The notes: generated by a model from the letters alone, not told the origin. 64,000 nt of DNA from Cellulomonas sp. RIT-PI-Y (GCF_025642745.1 NZ_JANZKP010000002.1:1-64000); one strand, 5' to 3'; shown: positions 1-12,956, numbered from the stretch's first letter. Made by a program: numbers and translations.

Positions 1-72
1 AACTCGTCGCCCAAATCGCCCGAAGAGCGACAACTTCCCCGCACTCGGCCTCGGGTAGGCCCCGGGCGGGTC

Positions 73-825
73 GTGCTGCGGCGGGATCTGGGCGAGTTCG
101 GGTCGCCGGCCGCCCGGCCGGTGCGGGCTCGTCCGGGGTGGGGTGTGCTGAGCGCGATCGCGCCGACGTTCTGCGTCGACACCCCGGCGGCGGAGTTCGC
201 GCTCACCTATGACGACGGGCCGGACCCCGCGCACACCCCCGCGCTGCTCGACCTGCTCGCCGAACGCGGGGTGCGGGCCACCTTCTTCGTGCTCGCCGAC
301 GCCGCACAGGCGCATCCCGAACTGCTGCGGCGGATCGTCGCGGAGGGGCACGAGCTGGCGTTGCACGGCCGGGACCACGGTCGGCTCACCCGGCTGCCGG
401 CCCGGCAGGCGGTCGCGGAGATCGCCGTCGCCCGGGCCACCGTGGAGCGGCTGTCCGGCACCACGGTCCGGTTCTTCCGCCCGCCCTACGGCGCGCACAC
501 CCCGGCGATGCTGCTCGGCTGGCGGCGGCTCGGGCTGGACGTGGTGATCTGGTCCGGCTGGGCGGCCGACTGGCAGGACGACCCCGCCGCCGTGATCGCC
601 GACCGGGCCGCCGCCGCGGTGCACCCCGGCGGCATCCTGCTGCTGCACGACACCCGTGCCGATCCGGACACCCTCGGCCCCGGCGAGCGGATGCCGGCCT
701 TCGACCGCGCGGAGGCGACCGCGCTGCTGCTCGACCGGCTGTCGGGCTGGCGTCCGTCGACCGTCGGCGACCTGCTGGCCCGGCATCCTCGGGTGCGTGC
801 CGTGATCCGGGAGCTGTGGACATGA
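73..825 (+). CDS. NodB-type polysaccharide deacetylase
   Basis: Predicted metal-dependent carbohydrate esterase (CE4/NodB fold) that removes N- or O-acetyl groups from a cell-surface polysaccharide. Seen: the metal-binding TYDDGPDP motif near residue 45, HGRDH around residue 99, the RPPYG motif near residue 137 and the late LLLHDT motif near residue 194. These are the hallmark motifs of the family, in order. At 250 aa it is a minimal catalytic domain with no clear signal peptide. The start is a GTG; there is no strong ribosome site, so a start further downstream is possible. Its stop overlaps the next glycosyltransferase in an ATGA, so the two are probably translationally coupled. The precise substrate is unknown. 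Confidence 0.85.
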   Translation: MLRRDLGEFGSPAARPVRARPGWGVLSAIAPTFCVDTPAAEFALTYDDGPDPAHTPALLDLLAERGVRATFFVLADAAQAHPELLRRIVAEGHELALHGRDHGRLTRLPARQAVAEIAVARATVERLSGTTVRFFRPPYGAHTPAMLLGWRRLGLDVVIWSGWAADWQDDPAAVIADRAAAAVHPGGILLLHDTRADPDTLGPGERMPAFDRAEATALLLDRLSGWRPSTVGDLLARHPRVRAVIRELWT

Positions 826-1787
826 GCGTGGACCTGAGCGTCGTGATCGCCGCCTTCGACGCGGCCGGCACCCTGGACGAGCAGCTCGCCGCCCTGGCCC
901 GGCAGCGGGTCGCGGCCACCTGGGAGGTGGTGGTCGCGGACAACGGCTCCACCGACGACACCCGTGCGGTCGCCGGTGCGTGGGCCGACCGGCTGCCCGG
1001 CCTCCGGGTGATCGACGCCTCCGCCCGGCGGGGTGCCGGCGCCGCACGCAACATCGGGGTGGCGGCCGCGTCCGGCCGGGACGTGGTGTTCTGCGACGCG
1101 GACGACGTGGTCGCCGACGACTGGCTGGCGGCCATGCACCGGGCGCTGACCTGCCGGACCTTCGTGGCCGGGCGCTTCGACGGCGAGCTGTTGAACAGTG
1201 CCCGGGTCCGCCGCAGCCGGGTCCTGCCCCAACAGGACGAGCTGCAGTACTCCGCCCAGCTCGGGCTCGCCCACGCCGGTGCCGGGAACCTCGGACTGCG
1301 GCGGGAGCTGTTCCGCGCGGTCGGCGGCTTCGACCCCGACGCGCTGTTCCTGGAGGACACCGACCTGTGCTGGCGGCTCCAGCTCGCCGGGGTCCCGCTG
1401 ATCTGGACGCCGGAGGCCGTCGTGCACGTCCGGCTCCGCGGCACCTTCCGCTCGGCGCTGCGCCAGGGATATCACTACGGATCCGGCGAGCACTGGCTGT
1501 CCCGTCGCTATCGCGAGCAGGTCGAGCGCGCCGCCGAGGTCTCCCATCGGATCACCGGGTCCCGCGATCCGGGCGGTGTCGTCGCCGAGTACGGCCGGGG
1601 CCGTCGTCTGCTGCATCGCGCGGGGGCGACCCTGGGGTCGCTCGCCCGCGTGCACTCCCTCGGGGCGCTCGGCGCCTGGTGCTGGGAGCTCGGCTTCGGG
1701 CTGGGCTACGCCTATGCCCCGGTCGGTGACCCGGCACCGGTGCGGATCACCCCGGTCACCGGGCCGCGCTCGGTCGCCGCGGCCTGA
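822..1787 (+). CDS. Family 2 glycosyltransferase
   Basis: GT-A fold glycosyltransferase, 321 aa. Seen: an N-terminal LSVVIAAFDAAGTL strand, the nucleotide-binding VVVADNGSTDDT segment, the metal-binding CDADDVV (DXD-type) motif near residue 90 and a later LEDTDLCWRL acceptor-side motif, all typical of GT2. The ATG at 822 overlaps the upstream deacetylase stop (ATGA). A GTG six bases earlier is possible but less attractive. It is clearly paralogous to the gene at 5674-6600: both share ADNGSTDDTR, DADDVV and DTDLCWR blocks and a similar C-terminus ending in a WELGFGLG/WDLGFGLG stretch. Role inferred: transfer of a sugar during surface glycan synthesis. Donor and acceptor cannot be read from the sequence. 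Confidence 0.85.
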   Translation: MSVDLSVVIAAFDAAGTLDEQLAALARQRVAATWEVVVADNGSTDDTRAVAGAWADRLPGLRVIDASARRGAGAARNIGVAAASGRDVVFCDADDVVADDWLAAMHRALTCRTFVAGRFDGELLNSARVRRSRVLPQQDELQYSAQLGLAHAGAGNLGLRRELFRAVGGFDPDALFLEDTDLCWRLQLAGVPLIWTPEAVVHVRLRGTFRSALRQGYHYGSGEHWLSRRYREQVERAAEVSHRITGSRDPGGVVAEYGRGRRLLHRAGATLGSLARVHSLGALGAWCWELGFGLGYAYAPVGDPAPVRITPVTGPRSVAAA

Positions 1788-1789
1788 GC

Positions 1790-2989
1790 TCAGCCCACCC
1801 GGCTCGGCAGCACCCGGTCCAGCTCCCGCTCCAGGTGCTTGGCGATCTCCAGCGACGCGGTCGCGGCCGGGGACGGCGCGTTCAACACGTGCACCTGCCG
1901 CGGCGCAGTCTGCACCAGGAAGTCGTCGACCAGCCCGCCGTCCCGCTCGACAGCCTGGGCGCGCACCCCGGCCGGTGCGGGCACCAGGTCGTCCGCGGTG
2001 ATCCCCGGCACCAGCCGGGCCAGGCTCCGCGCGAAGGCCGCCGTCGACAGCGAGCGCACGACCTCCGCCGCGCCCGGTCGCCAGTTCCGGGCGCCCATCC
2101 GCCACAGCCCCGGCCAGCTCAGCGCGTCGCCCAGGTCCCGCACCGACACCTCGGTCCACCGGTATCCCTCCCGGGCCAGCGCGAGCACCGCGTTCGGGCC
2201 GGCGTGCACGTGGCCGTCGATCCCCCGGGTCAGGTGCACCCCGAGGAAGGGGAACCGGGGGTCCGGCACCGGGTAGATCAGGCCGCGCACCAGATCCCCG
2301 GCGGTTTCGGTCAGGCCGTAGTACTCGCCTCGGAACGGCACGATCCGCGCGGCGGGCTCCAGGCCGCTGGCCCGGGCCAGCCGGTCGGCGTGCAGGCCGC
2401 CGCACACCACCAGGCCGTCCGCCTCCCGGTCGGCCGCCGTCGTGCGCACCTGGACCCGGTCGCCCACGGTCCGGGCGGCGAGCATCTCCTCGCCGAGCAG
2501 GATCTCGCCCCCGTCCGCCTCGATCCGGGCGGCCAGCACCCGGCACACCCCGGCGTAGTCGACGACGCCGGTGGTCTCGACCCGGAGCGCCGCGACCGCG
2601 CGCACCTGCGGCTCGTACTCCCGGGCGCCGACCGGGTCGAGCAGCCGCGCCGGCACACCGTTGGCCTCCGCCCGGGCGGCGAGCTTGTGCAGGCCGGGCA
2701 GCTCGGACTCCTCGGTCGCGACCACGAGCTTGCCGCAGACCTCGACCGGCACCCCGTGCTCGGCGGCGAACGCCGCCATCGATCGCGCGCCCTCGGCGGC
2801 CATCCGAGCCTTCAGGCTGCCCTCGGCGTAGTAGAGACCGGAGTGGATGACGCCGGAGTTGCGACCGGTCTGGTGGCGGGCGAGCCCGTCCTCCTTGTCC
2901 AGAACCGTGACCTGGTCCCCGCGGGCCGCGATCCGGGCCGCGGTGGCCAGCCCGACGATGCCGCCCCCGACGACGATGACGTGACGCAT
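1790..2989 (-). CDS. lhgO: L-2-hydroxyglutarate oxidase
   Basis: FAD-dependent oxidase/dehydrogenase of the DAO fold that converts L-2-hydroxyglutarate to 2-oxoglutarate. 399 aa, the usual length for LhgO. Seen: the N-terminal dinucleotide motif VVGGGIVGLATA, then RNSGVIHSGLYY around residue 45 (a strong LhgO signature) and a C-terminal GVRAQAV...DDFL region as in the family. The ATG at 2989 directly precedes the flavin-binding strand. Reading on upstream gives only low-complexity antisense sequence, so this start is preferred. It lies on the reverse strand inside a cluster of forward glycan genes and is not functionally linked to them. A perfect palindrome in its upstream region may be its operator. 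Confidence 0.9.
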   Translation of the reverse strand: MRHVIVVGGGIVGLATAARIAARGDQVTVLDKEDGLARHQTGRNSGVIHSGLYYAEGSLKARMAAEGARSMAAFAAEHGVPVEVCGKLVVATEESELPGLHKLAARAEANGVPARLLDPVGAREYEPQVRAVAALRVETTGVVDYAGVCRVLAARIEADGGEILLGEEMLAARTVGDRVQVRTTAADREADGLVVCGGLHADRLARASGLEPAARIVPFRGEYYGLTETAGDLVRGLIYPVPDPRFPFLGVHLTRGIDGHVHAGPNAVLALAREGYRWTEVSVRDLGDALSWPGLWRMGARNWRPGAAEVVRSLSTAAFARSLARLVPGITADDLVPAPAGVRAQAVERDGGLVDDFLVQTAPRQVHVLNAPSPAATASLEIAKHLERELDRVLPSRVG

Positions 2990-3063
2990 GCCCTGCTCCC
3001 TCTGCCGGGTCCGGGTGGCCCCGCTGCGCTCGAAGGCTAGCCGTCCGTTATGCACCCGATGTC

Positions 3064-3082
3064 GTGAATTGCCCCAATTCAC
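3064..3082. promoter_or_regulatory. Perfect palindrome, candidate operator
   Basis: GTGAATTG-CCC-CAATTCAC: two 8-base arms, perfectly inverted, with a 3-base centre, in the divergent gap between lhgO (start 2989) and the glycosyltransferase at 3131. The AT-rich arms stand out in this GC-rich DNA. Size and symmetry fit a dimeric repressor site, for example of the GntR class that controls L-2-hydroxyglutarate use in other bacteria. No regulator gene is adjacent, so the partner is unknown. Confidence 0.5.
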
Positions 3083-3130
3083 CCTTCGGGCGGTCCCTCG
3101 GGACGGCGAACCGCACGTACGCTCGCCCGC

Positions 3131-3976
3131 ATGACCAGCCGCAGCAGCGTGAGTGCCGTCGTGTACTCCCGGAACGAGGCCGATCTGCTGCGCGACTGCC
3201 TGCCGCTGCTGACCGGGTTCGACGAGGTGCTGGTCTGCGACATGGGCTCCACCGACGAGACGGCCGCCGTGGCCGCCGAGCACGGTGCCCGGGTGGTCGC
3301 GGTGCCGGACGCCCCCGTGGTGGAGCAGGTCCGCCAGCGCGGGATGGCGGCCGCGACGACGGACTGGGTGCTGTTCGTGGACGCCGACGAGCACCTGCCC
3401 GCGGGTTTCCGCGACACGCTGCACCCCCTGATCGACGACCCGGAGCTGGCCGGCGTCCGGCTGTTCTACGACAACTCCGCCTTCGGCCGGATGCTGCGGC
3501 ACAGCCTGCAGGGCAGCGCCAAGTACGCCCTGCTGCGCCGCGGCCGCGCCCGCTACCGGGAACCGGCGCTCGCCCACGTCCCGCCGGTGTTCGACGGCCC
3601 GGTCGTCGACGCCCCCGGCTCCGTGCCGCCGATCGCGCACCTGAACTTCCGGGGCATCGCGCAGACCCAGGAGAAGGTGCTGCGCTACGCCGCGAACCAC
3701 CCCGACCAGCGGGCCCGGATCGACGACCCGATCGCCCTGGTGCGCGAGCTCGTCCGCGCCACCGTGTTCTCCGGCGTCTGGCGCGACGGCCGGGCGGGCT
3801 TCGCGGTGGCCGCCCTGCACACCTTCGGGCAGCTGTCCGGCAGCCTGATCGCCGCCGAGCGCGACGGCACCCTGCTCGACGACCTCCCGCCCCGCCGCGC
3901 CCGGGCCCTCGCCCTCGCCGAGAGCGCCCAGCGCGCCCTGGTCTCCGCCCGCGACACCCTGCGCCGCCGCCGATGA
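3131..3976 (+). CDS. Family 2 glycosyltransferase
   Basis: 281-aa GT-A type glycosyltransferase. Seen: an N-terminal [17 protein letters not shown] segment, CDMGSTDET, and a metal-binding VDADEHLP motif near residue 84. This is the subfamily that resembles LPS/teichoic glucosyltransferases with a long C-terminal helical tail. The ATG start sits at the 5' end of the conserved domain. The stop overlaps the ATG of the next gene (ATGA), so it forms an operon with 3973-5073 and 5073-5591. Inferred role: sugar transfer in surface polysaccharide synthesis. The substrate is unknown. Confidence 0.82.
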   Translation: MTSRSSVSAVVYSRNEADLLRDCLPLLTGFDEVLVCDMGSTDETAAVAAEHGARVVAVPDAPVVEQVRQRGMAAATTDWVLFVDADEHLPAGFRDTLHPLIDDPELAGVRLFYDNSAFGRMLRHSLQGSAKYALLRRGRARYREPALAHVPPVFDGPVVDAPGSVPPIAHLNFRGIAQTQEKVLRYAANHPDQRARIDDPIALVRELVRATVFSGVWRDGRAGFAVAALHTFGQLSGSLIAAERDGTLLDDLPPRRARALALAESAQRALVSARDTLRRRR

Positions 3977-5073
3977 CGCCCGCACCGGCCCGGCTGCTCC
4001 ATCTCACGCGGATGCCGCCCAGTCCGAGCGGCGTGGCCGCCTACGCCGCCGTGTTCCGCACGGCCTTGGCCGAGGTCGCCCCGACCGAGACGGTCGCGCT
4101 CCCGCCGGACGCTACGGCCTCGCAGTCCTTCCCCCTGGCCGGCCGCCTGATCCGCCGGCTGCGGGGACCGGTCGCCGACCCCGGAACGGTCCTGGTCGTC
4201 GAGCAGGCCGGGCGTGGCCTCGCCGAGTTCTGGGCCGCGTGGTGGCTGACCCGTCGCGGTGCGCGGGTCTGGCTGATGGTGCACGACGTCCCGGCCTTGT
4301 CCGGCGGCGCGTTCTTCGGCCGGCTGCTGGATCGGCGGGGAGGCCGCCGACTGGCCGCGCTGCTCTCCGGCACCCTGGGCCGCCGCGCCGAACGAGGGCT
4401 GCTGACCCGGGCCGAGCGGGTGTTCTGCCTGTCGCCCTCCGGCGCCCGGGCACTGGCATCCGCGCACGGGCTGACCCGCGCCGTCGAGCCGGTGCCCCAC
4501 GTCGCGATCCTGCCCCCGCTCGATCCGCCCGCCGCCCGCCGCGTGATCCTGGTTCCCGGCTACGTCGCCTCCGCCGACGACGTGGTTCCTCTGCTCCCCG
4601 CTCTCGCGACCCTGCCCGCGGACTGGCGGCTCCAGGTCGGCGCCTGCCCCGACGACGCCCGCGACGCGCTCGTTCGGGCCGCCGTCGACCAGGGCCTCGC
4701 CGACCGGGTCGATCTGCTGGGATTCACCGACGAGGCCGGGGTGCGGGCCGCCTTCGCCCGGGCCGCGATCGTCGTCCGGTGGCGACGTTCCGGCTGGTCG
4801 CACGGTGCCGGTCGCTACGCGGTCAGCGGCCCGTTGATCGCGGCCTTCGCCCATGCCTGCGCGGTGCTCACCAACGACGACCGCGGTGCCGCCCACCTGT
4901 TCGAGCGGTCCGGCGCGCAGGTCGTCGAGGGCGCCGACGCACTGATCGCGGCCTTGGCGACCTTGGTCCGCGACCAGGACGAGCGTCTGCGCCGCGCCGC
5001 CGCCGGTCGCATCCTGGTGGAGTCCGAACACACCCCGGTCGCCGTGGCGGCCCTGCTCCGCGGAGGTGCCTGA
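3973..5073 (+). CDS. GT4-like glycosyltransferase
   Basis: 366-aa protein resembling GT-B (group 1/GT4) glycosyltransferases. Seen: the N-terminal segment [16 protein letters not shown], which is typical of the first beta-alpha turn in this fold, a middle segment [11 protein letters not shown], and a C-terminal half with a [10 protein letters not shown] strand and an [14 protein letters not shown] stretch that resembles the nucleotide-sugar half. The classical EX7E motif is not obvious, so the assignment is to the fold only. The start is the ATG in the ATGA overlap with the preceding gene. Its own stop overlaps the next start as TGATG. Tight coupling on both sides argues for one glycan-assembly operon. 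Confidence 0.65.
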   Translation: MTPAPARLLHLTRMPPSPSGVAAYAAVFRTALAEVAPTETVALPPDATASQSFPLAGRLIRRLRGPVADPGTVLVVEQAGRGLAEFWAAWWLTRRGARVWLMVHDVPALSGGAFFGRLLDRRGGRRLAALLSGTLGRRAERGLLTRAERVFCLSPSGARALASAHGLTRAVEPVPHVAILPPLDPPAARRVILVPGYVASADDVVPLLPALATLPADWRLQVGACPDDARDALVRAAVDQGLADRVDLLGFTDEAGVRAAFARAAIVVRWRRSGWSHGAGRYAVSGPLIAAFAHACAVLTNDDRGAAHLFERSGAQVVEGADALIAALATLVRDQDERLRRAAAGRILVESEHTPVAVAALLRGGA

Positions 5074-5591
5074 TGGGCACTCGAGGCGAACTCCTGTTCA
5101 ACCGCGTCCTGACCGACATCCCGAGCAACCGGCTCCGGATCGCCGCCCTGCGTCGCCTGGGTGCCGACCTGGGCGAGCACGTCTACCTGTTCGGCGGATC
5201 CGAGGTGCTCGAGCCGGGCGGCCTGCGGATCGCCGGACGCTGTCACGTCGGCCGGTTCTGCCAGATCGACGCCCGCGGCGGCATCGAGATCGGCCACGAC
5301 GTGGTGATCGCCTCGCACGTCCTGCTGATCACGGCCGACCACGACCATCGTGATCCGGGCTTCGCCGGGCGGCTCGGACCGATCGTGATCGGCGACCGTG
5401 CCTGGCTGGCCAGTCGATCGACGGTGGTCCGCGGGGTCACGATCGGCGAGGGCGCGGTGGTCGCCGCCGGAGCGGTGGTCACCGAGGACGTCCCACCGTG
5501 GACCGTCGTCGGCGGTGTCCCGGCCAAGCCGATCGGGGAGCGTCCCCGGGAGCAGCACTACCGGATCGACTACGGGCCCGAGCGGTACTGA
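5073..5591 (+). CDS. Hexapeptide-repeat acetyltransferase
   Basis: 172-aa left-handed beta-helix acyltransferase related to maltose/galactoside O-acetyltransferases. Seen: hexapeptide repeats through [22 protein letters not shown] and [16 protein letters not shown], the ADHDH stretch with the likely catalytic His, and the terminal [10 protein letters not shown] motif found in nearly all family members. Known function of the family is CoA-dependent O- or N-acetylation of sugars. Here it would decorate the glycan built by the neighbouring transferases. This is opposite in effect to the deacetylase at 73-825. It starts within TGATG, overlapping the upstream stop. Confidence 0.85.
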   Translation: MGTRGELLFNRVLTDIPSNRLRIAALRRLGADLGEHVYLFGGSEVLEPGGLRIAGRCHVGRFCQIDARGGIEIGHDVVIASHVLLITADHDHRDPGFAGRLGPIVIGDRAWLASRSTVVRGVTIGEGAVVAAGAVVTEDVPPWTVVGGVPAKPIGERPREQHYRIDYGPERY

Positions 5592-5673
5592 CCCGGGCCG
5601 TCCCCCTGGTCACGGCCTCGTGGACGTGGTGCACTATGTCCCACTTGTCCGATTCGTTGCAGGGGGCGCGTCG

Positions 5674-6600
5674 ATGGACCTCTCGGTGGTGATCGCGGCG
5701 CGCGACGCCTCGTCGACCCTGCCCGCGCAACTGGACGCCCTGGCGCGCCAGCGCACCGCCCTGCGGTGGGAGGTCGTGGTCGCGGACAACGGCTCCACCG
5801 ACGACACCCGCGCTCTGGTCCGGGAGCGCGCGCGGCACTGGCCCGGACTCCGTCTGGTCGACGCCTCTGCGGTGCGCGGTGCCGGTCACGCCCGCAATCT
5901 CGGTGCTCTGCGTGCAGACGGCCGGTGGCTGGCGTTCTGCGACGCGGACGACGTGGTCGGCGACGGGTGGGTCGACGCGATGGGGGCGGCGCTGCAGGAC
6001 GCGGCCCTGGTGGCCGGCCGCCTGGAGTGGCGACGGCTGAACGATGTCGCTGCCCGGCGGTCGCGTGCGCTGCCCCAGGACGCCGGATTGCAGGCCACCG
6101 CCCCGCTGACCTGGCTCCAGCACGCCAGCGCGAGCGACCTGGGCATCCATGCCGATCTGTTCCACGCCCTCGGCGGGTTCGACGTCGGTGCGCGCTTCCT
6201 GCAGGACACGGACCTGTGCTGGCGGGCTCAGCTCTCCGGCGCGGAGCTGGTGTTCGCCCCGGACGTCGTGGTCCACATGCGGCTGCGCCGAGGCCTGCGC
6301 GGTGCGTGGCGGCAGGGGCGGAACACCGGGATGGGGCAGCGGTGGCTGTCCGCGCGGTACGGCGCCCTGGCCGCGCAGCGGTCCGAGACCGAACCCACCG
6401 GGCGTCCTCCCGTGGCCCCGCGCCCGCTCCGGGTGCTGCGCCGGGCGGGGCTGGTCCTCGGTCAGGCCGCCAGGATCCGGCACCGCGGCGAGGCGGCCGC
6501 GCTGTGCTGGGACCTCGGCTTCGGGCTGGGCTTCGCCCGGGGCGGCCTGCCCGAGCCGGACCGGTTCGTCACGCCGGGACGGCACGCGGTCCCGGTCTGA
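5674..6600 (+). CDS. Family 2 glycosyltransferase (paralogue)
   Basis: 308-aa GT2 enzyme. Seen: MDLSVVIAARDAS at the N-terminus, VVVADNGSTDDTR, CDADDVVGDGW (metal site) and FLQDTDLCWRAQLSG. It aligns over its whole length with the protein at 822-1787, including the end region, so the two arose by duplication. The ATG follows GCAGGGGGCGCG, a plausible ribosome site. It is separated from the acetyltransferase by about 80 bases, so it may have its own promoter. It converges with the acyltransferase at 6632-7876. Donor and acceptor are unknown. Confidence 0.84.
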   Translation: MDLSVVIAARDASSTLPAQLDALARQRTALRWEVVVADNGSTDDTRALVRERARHWPGLRLVDASAVRGAGHARNLGALRADGRWLAFCDADDVVGDGWVDAMGAALQDAALVAGRLEWRRLNDVAARRSRALPQDAGLQATAPLTWLQHASASDLGIHADLFHALGGFDVGARFLQDTDLCWRAQLSGAELVFAPDVVVHMRLRRGLRGAWRQGRNTGMGQRWLSARYGALAAQRSETEPTGRPPVAPRPLRVLRRAGLVLGQAARIRHRGEAAALCWDLGFGLGFARGGLPEPDRFVTPGRHAVPV

Positions 6601-6631
6601 GGGTCCGCGTCTCCGAGAGTCCGCGCCGCGG

Positions 6632-7876
6632 TCAGGGAGCGGACGGTGTCTCGGCCACGGACTCGGCGACCGCGGCCGCCACCACGACCACAGCCCCCGG
6701 CACCCCGGCGGGCACCGTGGTCGCCGCGGGCAGTTCGGCCCGCGCCGCCGCCGGTCCGATCGCCCGACGCACCGGGTAGGACCAGGCCACCGCCCGCGGT
6801 CGTCCGTGCCGCGGTCCGCGTCGGGGCACGGACACCACCACCGGCCGCACCGACGTCTCGGTCGCCAGCCGGGCCAGCACCACCCGCCTCCCGGGCAGTT
6901 CGACCCCACGCCACATGACGTAGGCCAGCACTGCCGAGACCACGAGCACGACCGGGACGGTGACCGGCCCGCGCAGCGGGGTGGCGACCAGCACCTTGAT
7001 CACCAGTTCGTGCACCAGGTAGAAGGCGAAGGACAACGCGCCGGCCAGCATCACGGCCGGGTGCCGCGCCCACCGGTTGCCCCCGGCGATGTCGCCCTGC
7101 GCGCATCGGGCGGCCAGCGGGGCGAAGACCGCGGCCAGCACAGCGGTCACCACGGCGGTGTTCAGGTCGAAGCGTGCGGCGCACAGGATCCCGGCGGCCA
7201 GCAGGGCCAGCGAGGCCGTCGCGGGGACCCGGGGCCGCCAGCCCTCCTCCACCGCGAGCGCGGTGACCATCCCCAGCAGGAACTCCGGCAGGCGCGCGGG
7301 CGGGAAGTGGAACAGCACCGGGATCAGCTCGGGCCGGAGCGCCCCGATCAGCGCGGGGGTCGCCAGCGCGGCGAAGGCCACCGTCCAGCGCACCGCGGGG
7401 GAGCGCCGGCGCAGCCACCACAGCAGCACCGGGAACACCAGGTAGAACGCGATCTCGCAGGACAGCGACCAGGCCACCCCGTTCACCGCGAAGACCACAT
7501 CGCGATCCGGTGACCAGGACTGCAGCAGCACGAGTCCGGGCAGGAAGCGCTCCGCGGCGGGCACCGCACCGGTCAGGACGACAGTGACCGCCATCCCGAG
7601 CACGAATCCGACCAGGTGGTTCGGGTAGATCCGGGCGAGGCGCCGGACCCAGAACGCGCCCATCGTGGTGCCCGGACGGGCGGTCCAGGTCAGGACGAAC
7701 CCGCTGAGCACGAAGAACAGCCCGACGCCGGTGAAGCCCGCGCTGGTGCCGCGGATCACCTGCAGGTTCCAGGCGTTGACGTGGTAGAGCATGACCAGGA
7801 GCGCCCCGGCGGCCCGGAGTCCGTTGAGACTCCAGAGCACCGGCGGCGCATCGCTCCGCTCAGGTGCTGCGGTCAC
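6632..7876 (-). CDS. Acyltransferase 3 family membrane protein
   Basis: 414-aa integral membrane O-acyltransferase (OafA/YrhL type). Seen: the N-terminal LNGLRAAGALLVMLYHV helix with the conserved Arg and His, GLFFVLSGFVLTW, then RRLARIYPNH, followed by about eight further hydrophobic helices and a basic, Ala-rich tail. The family moves acyl groups (often acetyl) across the membrane onto polysaccharides or peptidoglycan. Its position beside the glycosyltransferase cluster supports glycan decoration. The start is a GTG at 7876. It is transcribed away from mfd, with about 195 bases between them. Confidence 0.85.
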   Translation of the reverse strand: MTAAPERSDAPPVLWSLNGLRAAGALLVMLYHVNAWNLQVIRGTSAGFTGVGLFFVLSGFVLTWTARPGTTMGAFWVRRLARIYPNHLVGFVLGMAVTVVLTGAVPAAERFLPGLVLLQSWSPDRDVVFAVNGVAWSLSCEIAFYLVFPVLLWWLRRRSPAVRWTVAFAALATPALIGALRPELIPVLFHFPPARLPEFLLGMVTALAVEEGWRPRVPATASLALLAAGILCAARFDLNTAVVTAVLAAVFAPLAARCAQGDIAGGNRWARHPAVMLAGALSFAFYLVHELVIKVLVATPLRGPVTVPVVLVVSAVLAYVMWRGVELPGRRVVLARLATETSVRPVVVSVPRRGPRHGRPRAVAWSYPVRRAIGPAAARAELPAATTVPAGVPGAVVVVAAAVAESVAETPSAP

Positions 7877-7996
7877 GTCGTCGCCCCTCCGTCCGCGCGA
7901 TCGCAGGAATGGGACAATTAGGGCGAAACGTCACACCTGCTGTCAAGCGTCTCGCCGCGTCCATCCGGGTGAAGCGGCGGTGTGTCGGTGCCCGCT

Positions 7997-8002
7997 CGTA
8001 GA
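7997..8002 (+). promoter_or_regulatory. Candidate -10 box for mfd
   Basis: TAGAAT, 70 bases upstream of the mfd ATG, in the divergent gap from the acyltransferase. It matches the actinobacterial TANNNT pattern. No convincing -35 hexamer is visible at the expected distance, so confidence is low. Confidence 0.3.
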
Positions 8003-8072
8003 ATCGCCGCGCACCCCGGGTCCGTCGTGGACTCGGGGTCGTCGTGCTGTCTCTCCCGCTCGAAGGGGTTCC

Positions 8073-11693
<3,621 letters not shown>

Positions 11694-11757
11694 GTCGGCC
11701 GCAGGGCCTAGCATGCGGGTGAGCAGCAGCAGACCTACCACCCCTGGGAGACCACGG

Positions 11758-12300
11758 ATGTCCACCCGTCACCGGCTCGGCGCGATCATCGGAGCGGGCG
11801 TGCTGGCCGCGTCCCTGGCTGCCTGCAGCGGCGGAACCCCCGGGGCCGCCGCGGTGGTCGACGGTCGCGCGATCAGCGAGGGCGACGTCGACAGCGTGGT
11901 CACCGAGCTGCAGCCGGTGCTCACCGACCAGCTGGTGCGCGGCTCGGTGATCCTCACCCTGGCCAACGAGCCGACCCTGACCGAGGTCGCCGCCGAGTAC
12001 GGCATCGCCTACACCGACTCCCAGCTCCAGGACGGCTACGCCACCGCCGCCGAGCAGGCCGGGGTCACGCCGGTCGAGCTGAGCGACTCCGCGCTGTCCT
12101 TCACCCGGTTCCAGACCATCGCGACCGCGCTGAGCGATCTGTCCAGCGACCAGCAGAGCGCCCTGGTCACCGAGTATACCGACGCCACCGCCGCACTCGA
12201 CCTCACCTTCAACCCGCGGTACGGCGAGGAGGTCAGCGCCGGGACCTACGCCCCGACCAGCTACCCGTGGATCGTGCAGACCGGGACTGCCGCCTCGTGA
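11758..12300 (+). CDS. SurA-N-like lipoprotein
   Basis: 180-aa predicted lipoprotein. Seen: a basic N-terminus, a hydrophobic stretch and the lipobox LAAC followed by SGG at about residue 22. The mature part begins AAVVDGRAISEGDVD, which resembles the N-terminal domain of SurA/PrsA-type chaperones, but there is no rotamase domain. The ATG at 11758 is preceded by GGGAG with 7-base spacing; an upstream in-frame ATG at 11713 lacks this and would bury the signal peptide. Its stop overlaps the mazG start (GTGA). In Mycobacterium the equivalent place holds a small lipoprotein gene. It probably acts outside the membrane in protein folding, by inference. Confidence 0.75.
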   Translation: MSTRHRLGAIIGAGVLAASLAACSGGTPGAAAVVDGRAISEGDVDSVVTELQPVLTDQLVRGSVILTLANEPTLTEVAAEYGIAYTDSQLQDGYATAAEQAGVTPVELSDSALSFTRFQTIATALSDLSSDQQSALVTEYTDATAALDLTFNPRYGEEVSAGTYAPTSYPWIVQTGTAAS

Positions 12301-12920
12301 CCGCCGACCCGCTGCGCGAGCTCGTGGCGGTGATGGACCGTCTCCGCTCGCCCGGCGGCTGCCCCTGGGACGCCGAGCAGACCCATGCCTCCCTGGTGCC
12401 CTACGCCATCGAGGAGGCGTACGAGGTCGCCGAGGCGGTCGAGAACGACGACCGCGCCAACCTGCGCGAGGAGCTCGGCGACCTGCTGCTCCAGGTGGTG
12501 TTCCACGCCCGGATCGCCCAGGAGGACGCCGACGACCCATGGGGCGTGGACGATGTCGCCGGTGACCTCGTGGCCAAGCTGATCCGCCGTCACCCGCACG
12601 TGTTCGCCGACGCGCAGGCCGAGGACCCCGACGGCGTGCACCGGCAGTGGGAGCGGATCAAGAAGGCCGAGAAGTCCCGCGACTCGGTGTTCGACGGCAT
12701 CCCGCTCGGCCTCGGCGCACTGGCCCGCACCCAGAAGATCGGCTCCCGCGCGCACCGCACCGACCTGGACGTGCCGGCGCCGGCCGACGGCTCGATCGGC
12801 TCGCGGCTGCTGGCGCTGGTGATCGAGGCGCAGCAGCAGGGACTGGACGCGGAGGGCGAGCTGCGCCGGACCGCCCGCGAGTGGGAGGCCGGTCTGCGGG
12901 CCGCGGAGTCCACCGACTGA
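12297..12920 (+). CDS. mazG: MazG NTP pyrophosphohydrolase
   Basis: Hydrolyses (deoxy)nucleoside triphosphates to monophosphates and pyrophosphate, clearing damaged nucleotides. 207 aa with one MazG domain, shorter than the two-domain E. coli enzyme. Seen: CPWDAEQTHASL, the metal-binding EEAYEVAEAV helix and the EELGDLLLQVVFHA helix with conserved acidic residues, then KLIRRHPHVF. The GTG at 12297 overlaps the previous stop (GTGA), giving MTADPLREL, the usual beginning of the domain. It forms an operon-like string with mfd and the lipoprotein gene. Confidence 0.92.
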   Translation: MTADPLRELVAVMDRLRSPGGCPWDAEQTHASLVPYAIEEAYEVAEAVENDDRANLREELGDLLLQVVFHARIAQEDADDPWGVDDVAGDLVAKLIRRHPHVFADAQAEDPDGVHRQWERIKKAEKSRDSVFDGIPLGLGALARTQKIGSRAHRTDLDVPAPADGSIGSRLLALVIEAQQQGLDAEGELRRTAREWEAGLRAAESTD

Positions 12921-12956
12921 GACGTCCGACCTGGTGATCCGCCCGATTCGGCCGCC

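Noticed and set aside
1-72. Gene or feature at the left edge
   Set aside because: No coding, repeat or promoter signal can be supported in the first 72 bases.
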